A stretch of 64,000 nt of DNA from Sipunculus nudus (Eukaryota > Annelida > Sipuncula > Golfingiida > Sipunculidae). A model generated the notes under the pieces. It searched no databases. It saw nothing but the letters and a program-made list of their open reading frames with translations, and had not been told where the DNA came from. Where the stretch lies: NCBI GenBank assembly GCA_026874595.1, contig CM049307.1, forward strand, positions 51,085,370 through 51,149,369. Reading direction: 5' to 3'. Below, piece by piece: positions 46,541 to 57,800 of this stretch (position 1 is the first letter of the stretch; every line of letters begins with the position of its first letter). Made by a program: the position numbers and the translations under genes.

Positions 46541-47069
46541 CGATACGAACCTCGATCCACAACTTATATTCCACAACTCTCCGACAAATCTTATTCACAG
46601 CTGTATGACTGGTATGTATACAACTTCACAGACGCACATTTCTGTGATATATTGATGCAGCTTCATACATAGTCACTTTATTTTCTATAGACGATGAATG
46701 ACATTACATGTCAAAGCTACTTTGCGATCCAAATGGTACACTTTTAATAAAGTAGTCTGTAGCGCTATCCATGCCCACCATGGTCAAGCGGTATTTACCG
46801 TACCTAAGGTCCGTGCAGAAAATTTCGATGTATATTGAAATGCTTGAAAAAAGAAGCAGTGGAACCGGATAGAAAATACTGCTTGCCCTGCGCAAGACGT
46901 TCAAGTAGTACGTTTCCGTGCAAAGGTCCACACTGCCTTACGTATACACTTATTGCACAAGGAGATACTGTCCAAATTAACGGAAAGACACACTCCATAT
47001 GGCCGATTTACATGTGCCAGCAAAGGAAGCGTCTACTTAATTTCATGCAGTTAAGGTCCAAAAAACATA
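46541..47069. other. Stretch with unrecognised overlapping ORFs
   Basis: Minus ORFs at 46804-46998 and 46704-46931 and a plus ORF at 46835 overlap. The minus frame shows cysteines and GKQYFLSG, faintly like an NTR/TIMP strand, but is too short to call. Confidence 0.2.
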
Positions 47070-47071
47070 TA

Positions 47072-47254
47072 CAGTGGCCCCCCCCCCCCCCAATTACGAC
47101 CACCTTGGGGACTAACCAAAGTGGTCGTAATTTAGGGGTGGTCGTATTTGTGAAAGAGTAAGTTACGTGAATCGTATATTCGGGACCAGGAAAAGTGGTC
47201 GTTATTGTGGGGGTGGTCGCAATTGCGGGGTGGTCGCAAGGCGGGGTTCCACTG
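47072..47254. mobile_element. Tc1/mariner-like MITE, 183 bp
   Basis: The ends CAGTGG and CCACTG are inverted and flanked by TA (47070-47071 and 47255-47256). The interior is full of GGTGGTCGTAATT-like repeats and a C run. Non-coding. Confidence 0.65.
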
Positions 47255-47330
47255 TACATGGGCGAAACAAGTCAAAGGTTAAGCATGCGAACAAATGGTC
47301 ATATTACTCTATTGATTCCATTGGCCATTT

Positions 47331-47358
47331 TATTATTATTATTATTATTATTATTATA
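47331..47358. repeat. (TTA)n microsatellite
   Basis: About nine TTA units. Confidence 0.9.
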
Positions 47359-48709
47359 TCTTATACTTTAATGTTTATTATTTGTCATATTAAACTTTAA
47401 CAGGGTTAATCCTTGTTTTATTATGTTATATAACCCCTACATTGTGTTACTTTATACTATTTGTTTACGCTTCATTGTATTCCATTATGTTTTGTATTTA
47501 TTATTGTTTATTTATTATCATGTTTGTATGTATTACGGCATTCCTACATACTAATCGCTGTTTATAGTATACTTCATTCAGTTGTGCATTATAACCTACG
47601 ATTATGTTTATTATTTCACTATAGTCCGTTTCATCCCCTCATGTCCTTCTGTTATTTGCTATGAAAATTTTTATTAGGTACATTTCAAGGGAAACAATTA
47701 TAGTGTAGAGGAGTGGATTACAGAACCTAATTTTCAACTAGGTAACTAAATTCCTACCTTATGCCATATTTGAGTAACAGAATTTTCTGAAAATATGAGA
47801 AATCAGTCTACATTTTACAACATATCAGACCCACTTATGGCGGTCAAGGTCATTGGTCACATGCAAAAACAGCCTCAACTGACAGCTGCTGATTGGATGA
47901 TCTCATGTAAACACTCTAAAAAATATAACCATGCAGCTAAAACAAAGATGGCTGCTTATGGAGGGACGCACAATATCTGCCAGATCATGATAAAGAGACT
48001 AAAATGTTGTGAAACATGAACGGGGGATTTATTGTAAAATTCTTAACTGCAAAGTTAGGTTGTCACTTCCATATGTTGTTTACTTGGAAAATATTGAAAA
48101 ATATAAACTTTTAAGTAAATTATCTACAAAAAACAGGTGGACAGCAGGTGGTGAAACGGACTATAACATACCGGCGAACTAGCATGGAACTTATTAAGGG
48201 TCCGATCTTCCGCAAGATAGATCATTGGAAATCGTACCTCCCCCTTCTACTAGATGTAGTAGGGTTGGGTATCCGGCTTGTGACATACCTTCGACCGATT
48301 AATCGGACCAGATTTGGCATTGGACAGACGACTTGGATAGGGGTTGCGATTTGAAATGGTGGGCTAAAGGATGGAAGGCCGTATCTTTTACCGAGCAACC
48401 CGTGACGTGACGTCATAATGTGGACGACGTCAGATTCGGAGAATTTTCTGAGTGAGGCGATGCGTACTGCTGGGTACCAGACCCACACAAGGCATCATGG
48501 TTATAATATTACATTATATCAAGTGAGAATGTAAATACACTGTTTCTTGCAAAATGAACTTGATACTGTGTATTTCTTATTTTGGGAATAAAGAACGGAC
48601 TTTATATACATTGTAACTACTGTATGTAAATACCAGATCCCACTTACCACCAGACGAAGAAGCCTGAGATCTACGACAGCTTGTTATAATAATAAATTTA
48701 CTTTATCTA
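47359..48709. other. Intergenic stretch, no gene recognised
   Basis: Short ORFs (47461, 47795, 48148, 48222 minus) show no recognisable motif. Confidence 0.35.
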
Positions 48710-48743
48710 AAAGGCGTCACTCTTACTGTTGGTAATAAATATA

Positions 48744-48812
<69 letters not shown>

Positions 48813-48949
48813 GGTAACATCTGCCAGGTGCCAGATACGTTGCAAAACACCAATGAAAATGGTTGTATACAAAATATCATATTAGACGATACACGTGTAG
48901 AGATTGTACCTACTAAAGAATGAGAGGAATGCCGTCACTTTTACTCTTG

Positions 48950-49002
<53 letters not shown>

Positions 49003-49440
49003 TCTATGTTATGATAATATCGACTACGTGTAAGATACGTTTCATAGCACCAAAGAAAATGCGTCCTTTGTTGAATACAAAATACTGTACTTGACTATTT
49101 ACGTGTATATTGTAAAGATTGTGTCTATTATTGACTAGGTGAAAGCAACGAAAGGCGTGATACCAGAATATATAGTTTTTGCGAAGTGGTTTTGATGTTG
49201 GATATATATAAACGAACTTCCAACATCGTTTGTATTCAGGCGATATTTTTTTATCTGCGTTATGTTACTGTGCTGAATATCTTAATATCTGTTATATGCC
49301 AGATAAGTTACAACAACAGAAGATGCAACCTTTGTTGTATACAACATATTATGTTAAAACATACAAAGATTGTATCTGCTAATGATTGGAAGAATGCAAA
49401 GAGAGATTAGAAACCAGGATAGTATAACGGTATGTATGTT
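48710..49440 (+). repeat. Three modules of about 200-240 bp separated by (TA)n
   Basis: The words CAGATACGTT(G/T)CA, AGCACCAA-GAAAATG and GATTGT(A/G)(C/T)CT recur. (TA)n tracts lie at about 48,753-48,811 and 48,953-48,999. Confidence 0.6.
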
Positions 49441-49454
49441 TGTGATAATGTATA

Positions 49455-51270
49455 TTTATAAGCTCAGCTGGCTGAAAGTGATCTGAGCTATAGCGATCAC
49501 TCTTTGTGCGTCGTCCGTAGGCCCGGCCGTCTGTCAACGTGCGTAATCGTTGGACCTCTAGTCTGTTCCACGGTAGGTTGAAAATTTGGCAATTATTCTC
49601 TTGAACTTAAAGATAAATACACAGTCTGACCTTTAAGCTGATGAGGGAACAAAGGCCTATTATGAGATGTAAAACTTCATTACAAAAACAAAAATTTATA
49701 TTTTACAACCTTCTGGCCAAGTGACATGGATCTGTTATGAATTAAAGACAAATATATATTTATGACCAATTTTTAACCAATCAGAAGCTTTTAAATGTAG
49801 TTGTTTGAGCATTTGACCAGTAAACTTGACCTTCGTCAATAGGGTTGAGGTGTTGTAAAACAATCGACTTTTTTCTCAGATATTGATTTTTTATTGCATT
49901 ACTTTAATATTTTTCAAGGTATGATTTAAATTTAAGTATATTTAATTAGACCTATACCCCATTCCATCACTGCAGCATACCATCTAGAATTTATCTGCCA
50001 ATTTATAAACATACTGCCAAATTTCAATTGCCACTCCGCCGAGGAACAGACTGTAGTATCTTTTTTCTTGACATCCAGGGAGGTCCTTGCAAAATCTCCC
50101 GAGACACATTTGAAGGTATGGGACTGTTTGTGCACACCAGATTAATTCAATATTTGATACAAAATCTCCAGTATCTGAATAACTATAGCACCGATAGCCA
50201 GAATTCTCTCCATGCATATTGATCTTGGGCAGTTTTATCAGTTTGACATGCGACCTTTCATTTTTCTTTTTTGTACGCATTCCATCTTTAAATATGAGAC
50301 CCTTAAATGAAGCAGTCCAGCCGTTACAGGGCACTCACCGTATTCGTTAGACCTAAAAACTTCTAACTGTACATCCGGGGAAGTCCTGGGCAAAAAAAAC
50401 CCCCGAAAACATTTTGAAAACCGCGCGAGAGTCACATTGTGTCCGTTTGGCCAGCATTTTCTAACGTGACATTCAGGCAGGTGCTGGATAAATGTCCTTG
50501 GAAACAAAATTAGGTCATGGTGATCTATATTCTGTGAGATATCGGAATATAAACATGATTTTAGCACCCTGAAAGTCAGATGGGCACAAATTGTATCCGC
50601 TAGGCCTAGAATTTCCGACGAAACATCCAAGGAGGTTGACACATTTTCTTAGAAACCTGAAATTAGGTCATTGTTACCTATATTCTGCGGCTATAAATAT
50701 GATTATGGGCACCGAAAAAGTCAGACATTGCACAAATTGTATCCCTCAGGTGTAGAATCTTCTATCGCAATACCCAAGGGGGATCCCGCAAAATCTCTAT
50801 CGAAACATGAAACTAGGCCATGGTGACCTATATTCTGCGAGGAACCTGCCAAGAAATATGCTTTTGAGCACTCAGACAGTAAGGCAGGGCACACATTGTA
50901 CCCATTAGGCATATAGTATCTTCTTATTCAACATCCATGGAGGATCTGGGCAAATCTCTTGGGAAACCTGAAACTAGGTCATGATGTCTTATATTCTGCG
51001 GGCTACTGGCCAAAAACAGTTTTTTTTTACATCCAGACAGTCTGGCAGGGCATAATTTGTATTCATTAGGCCTAGAATCTTTTAATACATTTCGGGAGGT
51101 TCTTATCAAAACTCCCTAAACGTAAAACTTTAATCTAGATCATAGTGACCTATATTCTGCGAGCAACAAATCAAAAACCTTATTTTGACCACCCAGGAAG
51201 TCAAACAGGGCACATTTCTTAAATATTGGATCTAGGTGTTAACATTAGGTAATCCCATGAACCTTTAAGT
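49455..51270 (+). repeat. Tandem array, about 160-bp units, related to the intron 1 array
   Basis: The word GGCACAAATTGTATCC (variants) recurs at about 50,581, 50,729, 50,887, 51,047 and 51,208. It begins with GAGCTATAGCGATCACTCTT at 49,484, as in ST-1 intron 4. Short ORFs are repeat-derived. Confidence 0.7.
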
Positions 51271-52543
51271 TTCGGCAAGCATGTTGGTCAGTTCCGTTGG
51301 TCTGCTTGTTTGTTTCTTGTCGGAATCTTCGATTTCTGCAAGCGTGTTGGTCAGTTTGTCTGCCTGTCTGTTTCGGTTTGTTGCTGGACAGAAATCTTTG
51401 AATTCGACAAGCATCTTGGTCAGTCCTGTATGTCTGATTTTTTGTCTTTATGTCTGTTTGTCTGCACTCTTCTTAAAGGGAGGTATTTATAAAGTCTCCC
51501 CGGACAGGGGAAATAAGGTCACTGTGACTTTTTTCTGCGAGCTATGTGGGAGAAAAATGTTTAAGCACCCTATTAGTCAGACGGACCAGTTCTTTTACAA
51601 TATGCGAGTGCAGTGGCAAGTTTGGTAGCGATATCTTTCATACTTTTGGAAAATATGCAAATTATGAAAATGTGACATCAGCTTCTTCAGCTTGTCTGTG
51701 AAGACTCAAGAAAAAGGTCCAAATATAATTTGTTTATACACAACTATAATTCTTTCCAAATTGTCAGACATGGATAAAATATTTATGTCTGAACTGCTTG
51801 AATCATTACCCTTTCAAATTGACTTGAAAATTTCAGGCATTTTACAAATTGACTGATTTTACCCAATGATGTAACACACATACACACACGTAAAGACATA
51901 AAGAAATATATATATTTTAATATATCTATATTTTCATATATAACCATTTTTGGGGGAAATCAAGAAGAAACACTCAGATAATAAGAACTGATAATGTTAC
52001 TGATTTTAATTATTTAAATATTTAAATGGTACGGAGTAAAATGAAACGTAAAATCACTTGTGTCTATTAAGTATCAATAAAAAGGTCATCAGCGACATTT
52101 TTATGTTACCGTAAATTGTCACTCCTCTCTTAACATTTTGATATTGTTAGAGTGGTGTTCGAACAGAATTGAAACTCATGCACTAGACAGAGTTTGTACA
52201 ATGTAATCCTTGTAACAGAAACACTTACTGTCCCCAACCTTCCCCCTCATTTTGAAAAGGTTCAATATTAAGCTGAAATATCATACTAAATATCCTAAGG
52301 AATATCGCCTGTATTCGAAAGTTTACCCCACGCTATTTTGTTTGCACTATTTAAATATACCTTACATCCCCTATTGTTCATTCCACCCCCCCCCCCCCCC
52401 GCAGTTCCTCGTGATCGTAATTGACACCGAACTCTAAATGGACATTAAAAGTTAGACTAGAAATCTTTTAGATGCTTCAGTTGAGATATCTTTTTCATAG
52501 CATCAGCTTTCCATCATATGTCTGTCATGGTGATATCAGACGT
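51271..52543. other. Region downstream of ST-3
   Basis: TCTGTTTG/TTGGTCAG-rich repeats to about 51,480, then AT-rich sequence, a C run at about 52,386-52,400, then ST-3. No gene recognised. Confidence 0.35.
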
Positions 52544-52707
52544 TCACCGTTTACCGCCCATCAATTTTCTGTACAATATATAAAACCGTTGACGTGTCCA
52601 CTTGTACAAGTCTGTGTCGTACATCAGGTCGGTAAGCAAGGCATCACGTGACTTCGCGGTGGATTCTTTCCTATTCTTGCCACGAAAGGTTTCACTTAAC
52701 AAACTCT
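52544..52707 (-). CDS. ST-3 coding exon 6 and stop
   Basis: A 164-nt exon after acceptor TTTTCCCTTCAG|AG. It encodes a basic C-terminus containing LMYDTDLYKWTRQRFYILYR and ending GGKR, then a stop. Its length is exactly that of ST-1 exon 6. Confidence 0.88.
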
Positions 52708-55700
52708 CTGAAGGGAAAAGTAATATTCAAATTAACACAGCAAGATAAAAGAAAAAAAGTGAAGTAAAACTAAGAAAATGTCGGAGGTATACGTACCCCA
52801 TTATCTTTAGGAAGCCAAGGAATAGCTAACATGTTTTAGACACATAATTTGCCTGGAAATACACATAATATAAAAAACATATTAAGAATGGTACATCAAA
52901 ACAGTCCACACCTTTTCTCCGGAACAGCTTTGGGGCGCTCTTAAAGAAATTAGGCAGCAGAGCTTCAAGCGCTTTAAAGAAATGTGTCATATTCTCAGTC
53001 ATGCCGACCACCAAATACTGACGGACTATGTTGTGTTTGGCTCGTATCACGGCTTCCTGCGAAGGCACTCTGTCAGGTAAAAATATGCTTGCGATGTACA
53101 TACCCCTTTTGCGAATGTTTTCACTACATGAAATTCAGATGTCCGTCAAGGACAAAATAACGAATACACGCAACAGGGTTTATAAAAATATTGATTGATC
53201 AGTGTACTGATAATTATCTTCATTGTATTTAGGCAAAAAATAATATATCACACGCTTCCTCCTCCGCTATGTTTTTGTGCTCTGTAATATAAATTAACAG
53301 AACATGGCAAACTTGATTCTAGAAGGTCTAAATACAATTTCTTACATTTTGTTTATTTGCATTTAAATCACAGCTAGCGTTTTTTCACACTAAAGAGCTG
53401 TAAGACCTGCATGAAAGGTTAAGAAGTTAAAAAAGTGAGTATCATGTTTTTTAGTTACCTGCAAATTGGATTATGTCCACAGAAAAATGGGACTTGTTTA
53501 AACGTGTATATCGTGCTGACACAAGCACCGAGTCGCTTCTCAACACATTCGTCGAATGTCTACAAATGTATAAGTGCAGCATTGTAACAAACGACTGAAT
53601 TAAATTAAAGATTGTGCATACACTATAACCCAAAAGGAAAGAAACCAAAAACCGCCCAGATGATCATTACAGGAGAATAATTATAAATTCAGTGAGAACT
53701 GAGGTGTGTTAATACAGTCTGATTTTCTTAATCGGGATGAACTGTTTGTGTACTGTTGCCTAATTATTAAATCGCTGTGATTCCGAAAACGAAAAAAAAA
53801 TATGAATATATTCATATTTGATATTTAATTTAGGCAAACTAAGAATGAATATAAAATTAAAAACTTATATTTCGTAGAAACCGAACATGTCTTATACCAT
53901 GTTGGAACCATATTGAGACTTCCTCTTCTCACGGAATTTTTCCTGTAAGTAGTAATACGCTGATACCAGTCTATCAAATGGTTCCCGCATCAGGTTAATG
54001 TACACTGGGCTCTCATAACTATATCTAAAGCAAAGGAGACTAAGGATCAGCATGCTGAAATATATTCAATAATAATCAGAAATGCTGCAAATAAATAAAT
54101 AAATATATATATATATATATTGTACCTTTGGTTAAGCCAAAGGTGTTTTGGCGAACCGATCCACGTCATTGGGTGAGCCGGACCAAGCTGAACCGAGAGG
54201 GGTTCTTGGTTCTGCCAAGAGACGAAATGGTTTATAAGGCCCTCACTCAAAATTCAAATTCCAGCGCTCTACCTTTGTAGAGCTGGGCCATAATCAAGCA
54301 TAAATTTAATTGGGCATTAAAAACAAACTGATAGAAAGGAAGTCGCTTAGAGATTAATTAACATTCAAAAACACAAAACCACGACAAGGTTATTAGAGAA
54401 CATGAGATAAACCACCCTTTTGTAAGTCTTAAAATCTGTTTAGGAACAACCGTATATTTTTAATAATCGCTCAAAATGATGACACGGATTTCTATATTTC
54501 AGAACCGCCATTTTGTTTATGACCAATCGTTGTTTTATTGCACTTCAGCAACCAGCTCCTGTTCACAACCAACAAAACACCTCGCCCAAACGTACCCTAA
54601 TCATCTGATATCCTTACCTTTCAAAGTCCACGTAATGCAGATGTCGGTCGTAAAGCAGCGGTGTCTTCCTCTGTACAAACTCCTCAATGAATTCAAGCTT
54701 GGTGAGTAAAACTTTGAATATATACTCAGATAATAGTAAAAATGAATAAATAAATAACATTGTTATCTCATATTTTATATGTAACATACATAAAATACAG
54801 TGGATCAGCAGATTTATACTGATTTTATCACAGCTTTGAACGATGCCCGAAAAGAGTATGAATAAGCATAGTTATTTGAAATTTGAAAACAAACCTAACA
54901 TGTTTATAATAATAAGTAGATAATGAAAAAAATGTTCCTACCAATACTTGAATAACATGAGTAACTTCCAAATTTAAGGGTCATATTAATGCTTAAACAG
55001 TGTGAGATATAAATAATATCTAAAAATAATGATTTCGATGAAATGCTGCCTATTTGACGTAATCTGAATAAAACAACTTCTATAATAATACACACTGAAA
55101 GGGTATTCTGATGCGTTCTCCGTGTTGTGTTTTATCAAAGAATAAAATCATATATGAATTTCGCAATGTCAAAAAATAATTCGTTTCTCGGGTATTTTTT
55201 CCAGATATCAATGCTGGCGGGTGATTCTTTCACCTTTTTATTTTATACTTTCGAGAAAAACTCGCAAAGCAAAGATAAGAAGGATAAATTGTATCGATTG
55301 TTTATTGTTTTAATTTCGTGAAGGATATTTCCGAGCGGTTGGGGCTCAAAATCAGTTAAATCCAACTGAAAATCAATATTTTTTTCTGCGTTGGTTGGGA
55401 TAGGAGGTAAAAATTTATGCGCGGTACCTGAGAACCCAATATTTTTGGTCTTTTTTAGCGTTGTTTTACCTCAGTTTGATTGACTAGATAATGTGGTGAA
55501 TATACACGAGACGACACATATTTGTACTTGAGTCTCCTTGCAAGTTTCCTCACAACCATCTGGACAGCTCGGCTGCCGCATTTTGGAACTCGGTTATAAA
55601 ACACCCTGTTGGCGAGTTGTTGCAATTCATATTGTATGTTTTCCCCGGGAGGTGGCGCCTTGATATTTTTACCAAGTGACGTCACAACATTAACGGTCCT

Positions 55701-55928
55701 CGATCCTTTAAATCTTATTGGAGGAAGCGTAATCCGAGACTTGACTGCATGTATCATTCTATTTATCTCTTTTGGCGCCCGATCGGAGCTTAGTGTGGAT
55801 ATAATAAGCATAACCAATAATAAGAACGGTCCGTATGTGAATAATTTCCGTTTGATGAAGTTGAACGCCGCCATTGTCTGAGTGATGCGCATTGGTCGTC
55901 CGCCCAGGGTCTCCTTGATTTTGGTGTT
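52544..55928 (-). CDS. ST-3: heparan sulfate 2-O- / uronyl 2-O-sulfotransferase-like gene, intact
   Basis: Coding exons (minus strand): 55874-55470, 54697-54618, 54024-53898, 53559-53459, 53069-52912, 52707-52544. The product is 344 aa with no frameshift. The membrane anchor is at about 11-27, the PAPS loop YNRVPKCGSR at 93-102, catalytic-site HLHYVDF at 154-160 with His154 present, and the 3'-phosphate site INLMREPFDRLVSAYYY in exon 3. TFDEC, PFFCG and a basic C-terminus ending GGKR are also present. All introns have GT-AG ends. Intron 1 is only 772 bp, against 5.2 kb in ST-1. An in-frame upstream ATG at 55892 would add six residues (MRITQT); I prefer 55874 because it aligns with ST-1. It is expected to act in the Golgi on glycosaminoglycan uronic acids. 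This is the best candidate in the window for an active enzyme. Confidence 0.92.
52912..53069 (-). CDS. ST-3 coding exon 5
   Basis: A 158-nt exon with acceptor TACCTGACAG|A and donor AAAG|GTGTGG. It encodes VPSQEAVIRAKHNIVRQYLV through LPNFFKSAPKLFRRK. Size and phase match ST-1, and the donor is a normal GT. Confidence 0.88.
53459..53559 (-). CDS. ST-3 coding exon 4
   Basis: A 101-nt exon with acceptor CATTTGTAG|ACA and donor TTGCAG|GTAAC. It encodes TFDECVEKRLGACVSTIYTF then KQVPFFCGHNPIC. It is two codons shorter than in ST-1 in the variable stretch between the cysteines. Confidence 0.88.
53898..54024 (-). CDS. ST-3 coding exon 3
   Basis: A 127-nt exon with acceptor TTTGCTTTAG|A and donor ATG|GTATAA. 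It is three codons longer than in ST-1, near the 3' end (QYGSNM). It carries the PAPS 3'-phosphate motif VYINLMREPFDRLVSAYYY. Confidence 0.88.
54618..54697 (-). CDS. ST-3 coding exon 2 (catalytic-site His present)
   Basis: An 80-nt exon, same size and phases as in ST-1. It encodes LEFIEEFVQRKTPLLYDRHL then HYVDFE. DRHLHYVDF matches the H-x-H-F-L-N-F arrangement of vertebrate UST, with His154 intact. Confidence 0.88.
55470..55928 (-). CDS. ST-3 coding exon 1 (proximal copy)
   Basis: Acceptor TTAATTTTCAG|AACACC (AG at 55929-55930), donor GAG|GTAAAA. From the acceptor to the donor the frame has no stop (459 nt, 153 codons, phase 0 at both ends). The exon could therefore also be spliced as an internal coding exon. 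The encoded protein is identical to that of the distal duplicate at 59 kb. Confidence 0.9.
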
Positions 55929-56045
55929 CTGAAAATTAAGAAGATAAAAAAATACAACAAATGAGTGATGCGCTTTGGTCGTCCGCCCAGGGTCTCCTTG
56001 ATTTCGGTGTTCTGAAAATTAAGAAGATAAAAAGTACAACAAATG
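55885..56045. repeat. 83-bp tandem duplication carrying the exon 1 acceptor
   Basis: The segment with TGGTCGTCCGCCCAGGGTCT and CTGAAAATTAAGAAGATAAA occurs twice, placing two splice acceptors 83 bp apart (exon starts at 55928 and 56011). The same pair exists in the distal unit, so it predates the 3.55-kb duplication. Confidence 0.85.
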
Positions 56046-56522
56046 AATAATATATTTATTTTTTATTATCATTACTATGATAACTTTGGTGAAGGGTCGG
56101 TGTCGGCCTAGGGGGCTAGGCGTGGAAGGGATATCCCGTCACTTGGTGAGGTGTGGAAAATTTAAAAAAAAAATGTTCATTCAAAATATAAGCAACATTT
56201 AAGAGATTTTTGTATAAAATAACAGGGAACTGCATTGCTTCATAAGACAACAAGACGTGAAACCCCTTGCCCCAAACATTATTATCTACAAAACCTGCAT
56301 GATTATTTTCTATTATGAGTATTTAATGTCTGGACACCACATGCAATGACGTGGAAATGGGTGAGTCACTGCATATTATCCGTCAATTTTTATCCATTTT
56401 AATCGTATTTGAGATACGGTAGTCCATTAATATTTGAGGAACATTGCAACATTTTGACATATTCTTAATAACTGGTATTTTTTACGGATTGCAAATAGAG
56501 TATGTTTTTTTATGTAATAATT

Positions 56523-56720
56523 TCACTCATTTAATTTGCTAAATTGTGTGTCGGGGATGTAGGACCTTATATAGCGTATGTCCCTCCGGTTTGAAAAAGG
56601 GAGCTCCCTATCCTCCACCAAAGTGCGCCCATTAAAACTAAGGTTCTTATACACACAGGGTTTGTCTCTTATGTGATCATATAACGAAACTTTATGATTA
56701 TCATATTTCTTCTTGAACAT
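56523..56720 (-). CDS. Unrecognised 65-aa ORF upstream of ST-3 exon 1
   Basis: No family recognised. It is repeated identically at 60081-60278 only because of the tandem duplication. It has a charged composition without a membrane segment. It could be an exon fragment or chance. Confidence 0.15.
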   Translation of the reverse strand: MFKKKYDNHKVSLYDHIRDKPCVYKNLSFNGRTLVEDRELPFSNRRDIRYIRSYIPDTQFSKLNE

Positions 56721-57076
56721 ACAGCTAGCGCTAAATGCAGTTGTGGCTATGTAGTATATAATTGGTCTAAGCTAGCGCCATTTCTACCCTCTAACATTAG
56801 AGAGTCTGTAATTGGCTGTCAAGTCAGGCTCACCAGCCCGACTCGCTGCTAGATTATAGGCAATATAGCTGACCGTTGACGTTTTTAATACCAAAATCTT
56901 GGTAGAAATAAAGGTTCCCAAAAACATACTCGGCACCGTTACTCGACCCTTGATTTCGTAGCCCGTGAAAAATAACCACTTTTCGAAAGCAGGTTATTGT
57001 TTTAGATATAATTCACAATTTAAATGAGTAACTTGCATATATTTAATAAAAATCAATTTTGAGAACTCATTACATA

Positions 57077-57214
<138 letters not shown>

Positions 57215-57219
57215 ACAAA

Positions 57220-57400
57220 AGGATCGAGTGGTTTAACACTCGGCTCTCTCCCTGGGTTCTATTAACGGCGTGAGACTCGGTTGTTTATAGTGACTGGCCC
57301 GTCAAAGGATTTCTCAAGGTGCTCCGGATTCATCCATCCCCTACCGACTATTGCACGCTACCACCCGAGCAATCGAGAATGCCTCGCATTAGTTAAAACT
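57220..57400 (+). mobile_element. tRNA-derived SINE-like element, proximal
   Basis: GGATCGAGTGGTTTAACACT and CCTGGGTTCTATTAACGG resemble tRNA A and B box context. CAAGGTGCTCCGGATTCATC resembles a conserved central domain of invertebrate SINEs. A (GA)n tract follows. Confidence 0.4.
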
Positions 57401-57406
57401 AAATAC

Positions 57407-57440
<34 letters not shown>

Positions 57441-57515
57441 AGATGACATACTAAGAGCGACTATAAATTTATACGGACTAACAAGTGATTATATATTGCC
57501 AGTAAAGTAGATTTT

Positions 57516-57713
57516 TCATACCTCTATAGGCAGCAGTTTATCCTTTGGTGATGCGTCCAGAACATATATGACCTGTATTTGATGGCGACACCATAAGACC
57601 TCTCGTGAGTTCCATAACAATCCTTCGACGAACGCATCACGTACAAATATCAGCTTTCTGTGGTCAGTGAACCGTGGACACTTGCCTGGAATAACCAGGG
57701 CGTGACCACACAC
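57516..57713 (-). CDS. Unrecognised 65-aa ORF ending at a donor-like site
   Basis: The minus frame encodes residues such as KLIFVRDAFVEGLLW and DASPKDKLLPIE, followed by GAG|GTATGA, a good donor. It lies beside the block X tail (57,714-57,800). It could be an upstream exon of ST-3 or of another gene; no family recognised. The same ORF is at 61068-61265. Confidence 0.2.
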   Translation of the reverse strand: MCGHALVIPGKCPRFTDHRKLIFVRDAFVEGLLWNSREVLWCRHQIQVIYVLDASPKDKLLPIEV

Positions 57714-57800
57714 TTAAGTGTCGCCAGTTTCGAGACCGTGTCTAATTACTAACACATGAATCAGTCGTTAATGTTCCATTTGGGTGGACAGAGCTGACGG
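57714..57800. repeat. Block X tail upstream of ST-3
   Basis: CAGTCGTTAATGTTCCATTT with flanking words matches 625-665 and 30,490-30,525. A duplicate lies at 61,266-61,352. It shows that ST-3 belongs to the same ancestral repeat unit. Confidence 0.55.

Noticed and set aside
46075-46655. Three overlapping plus-strand ORFs of 143-179 codons, the longest in the window
   Set aside because: They are a 16-bp tandem repeat read in three frames; the peptides are the same cyclic repeat.
46804-46998. Minus ORF faintly like an NTR/TIMP domain strand
   Set aside because: Only a few spaced cysteines and a GKQYFLSG stretch; too short and not continued in neighbouring frames.
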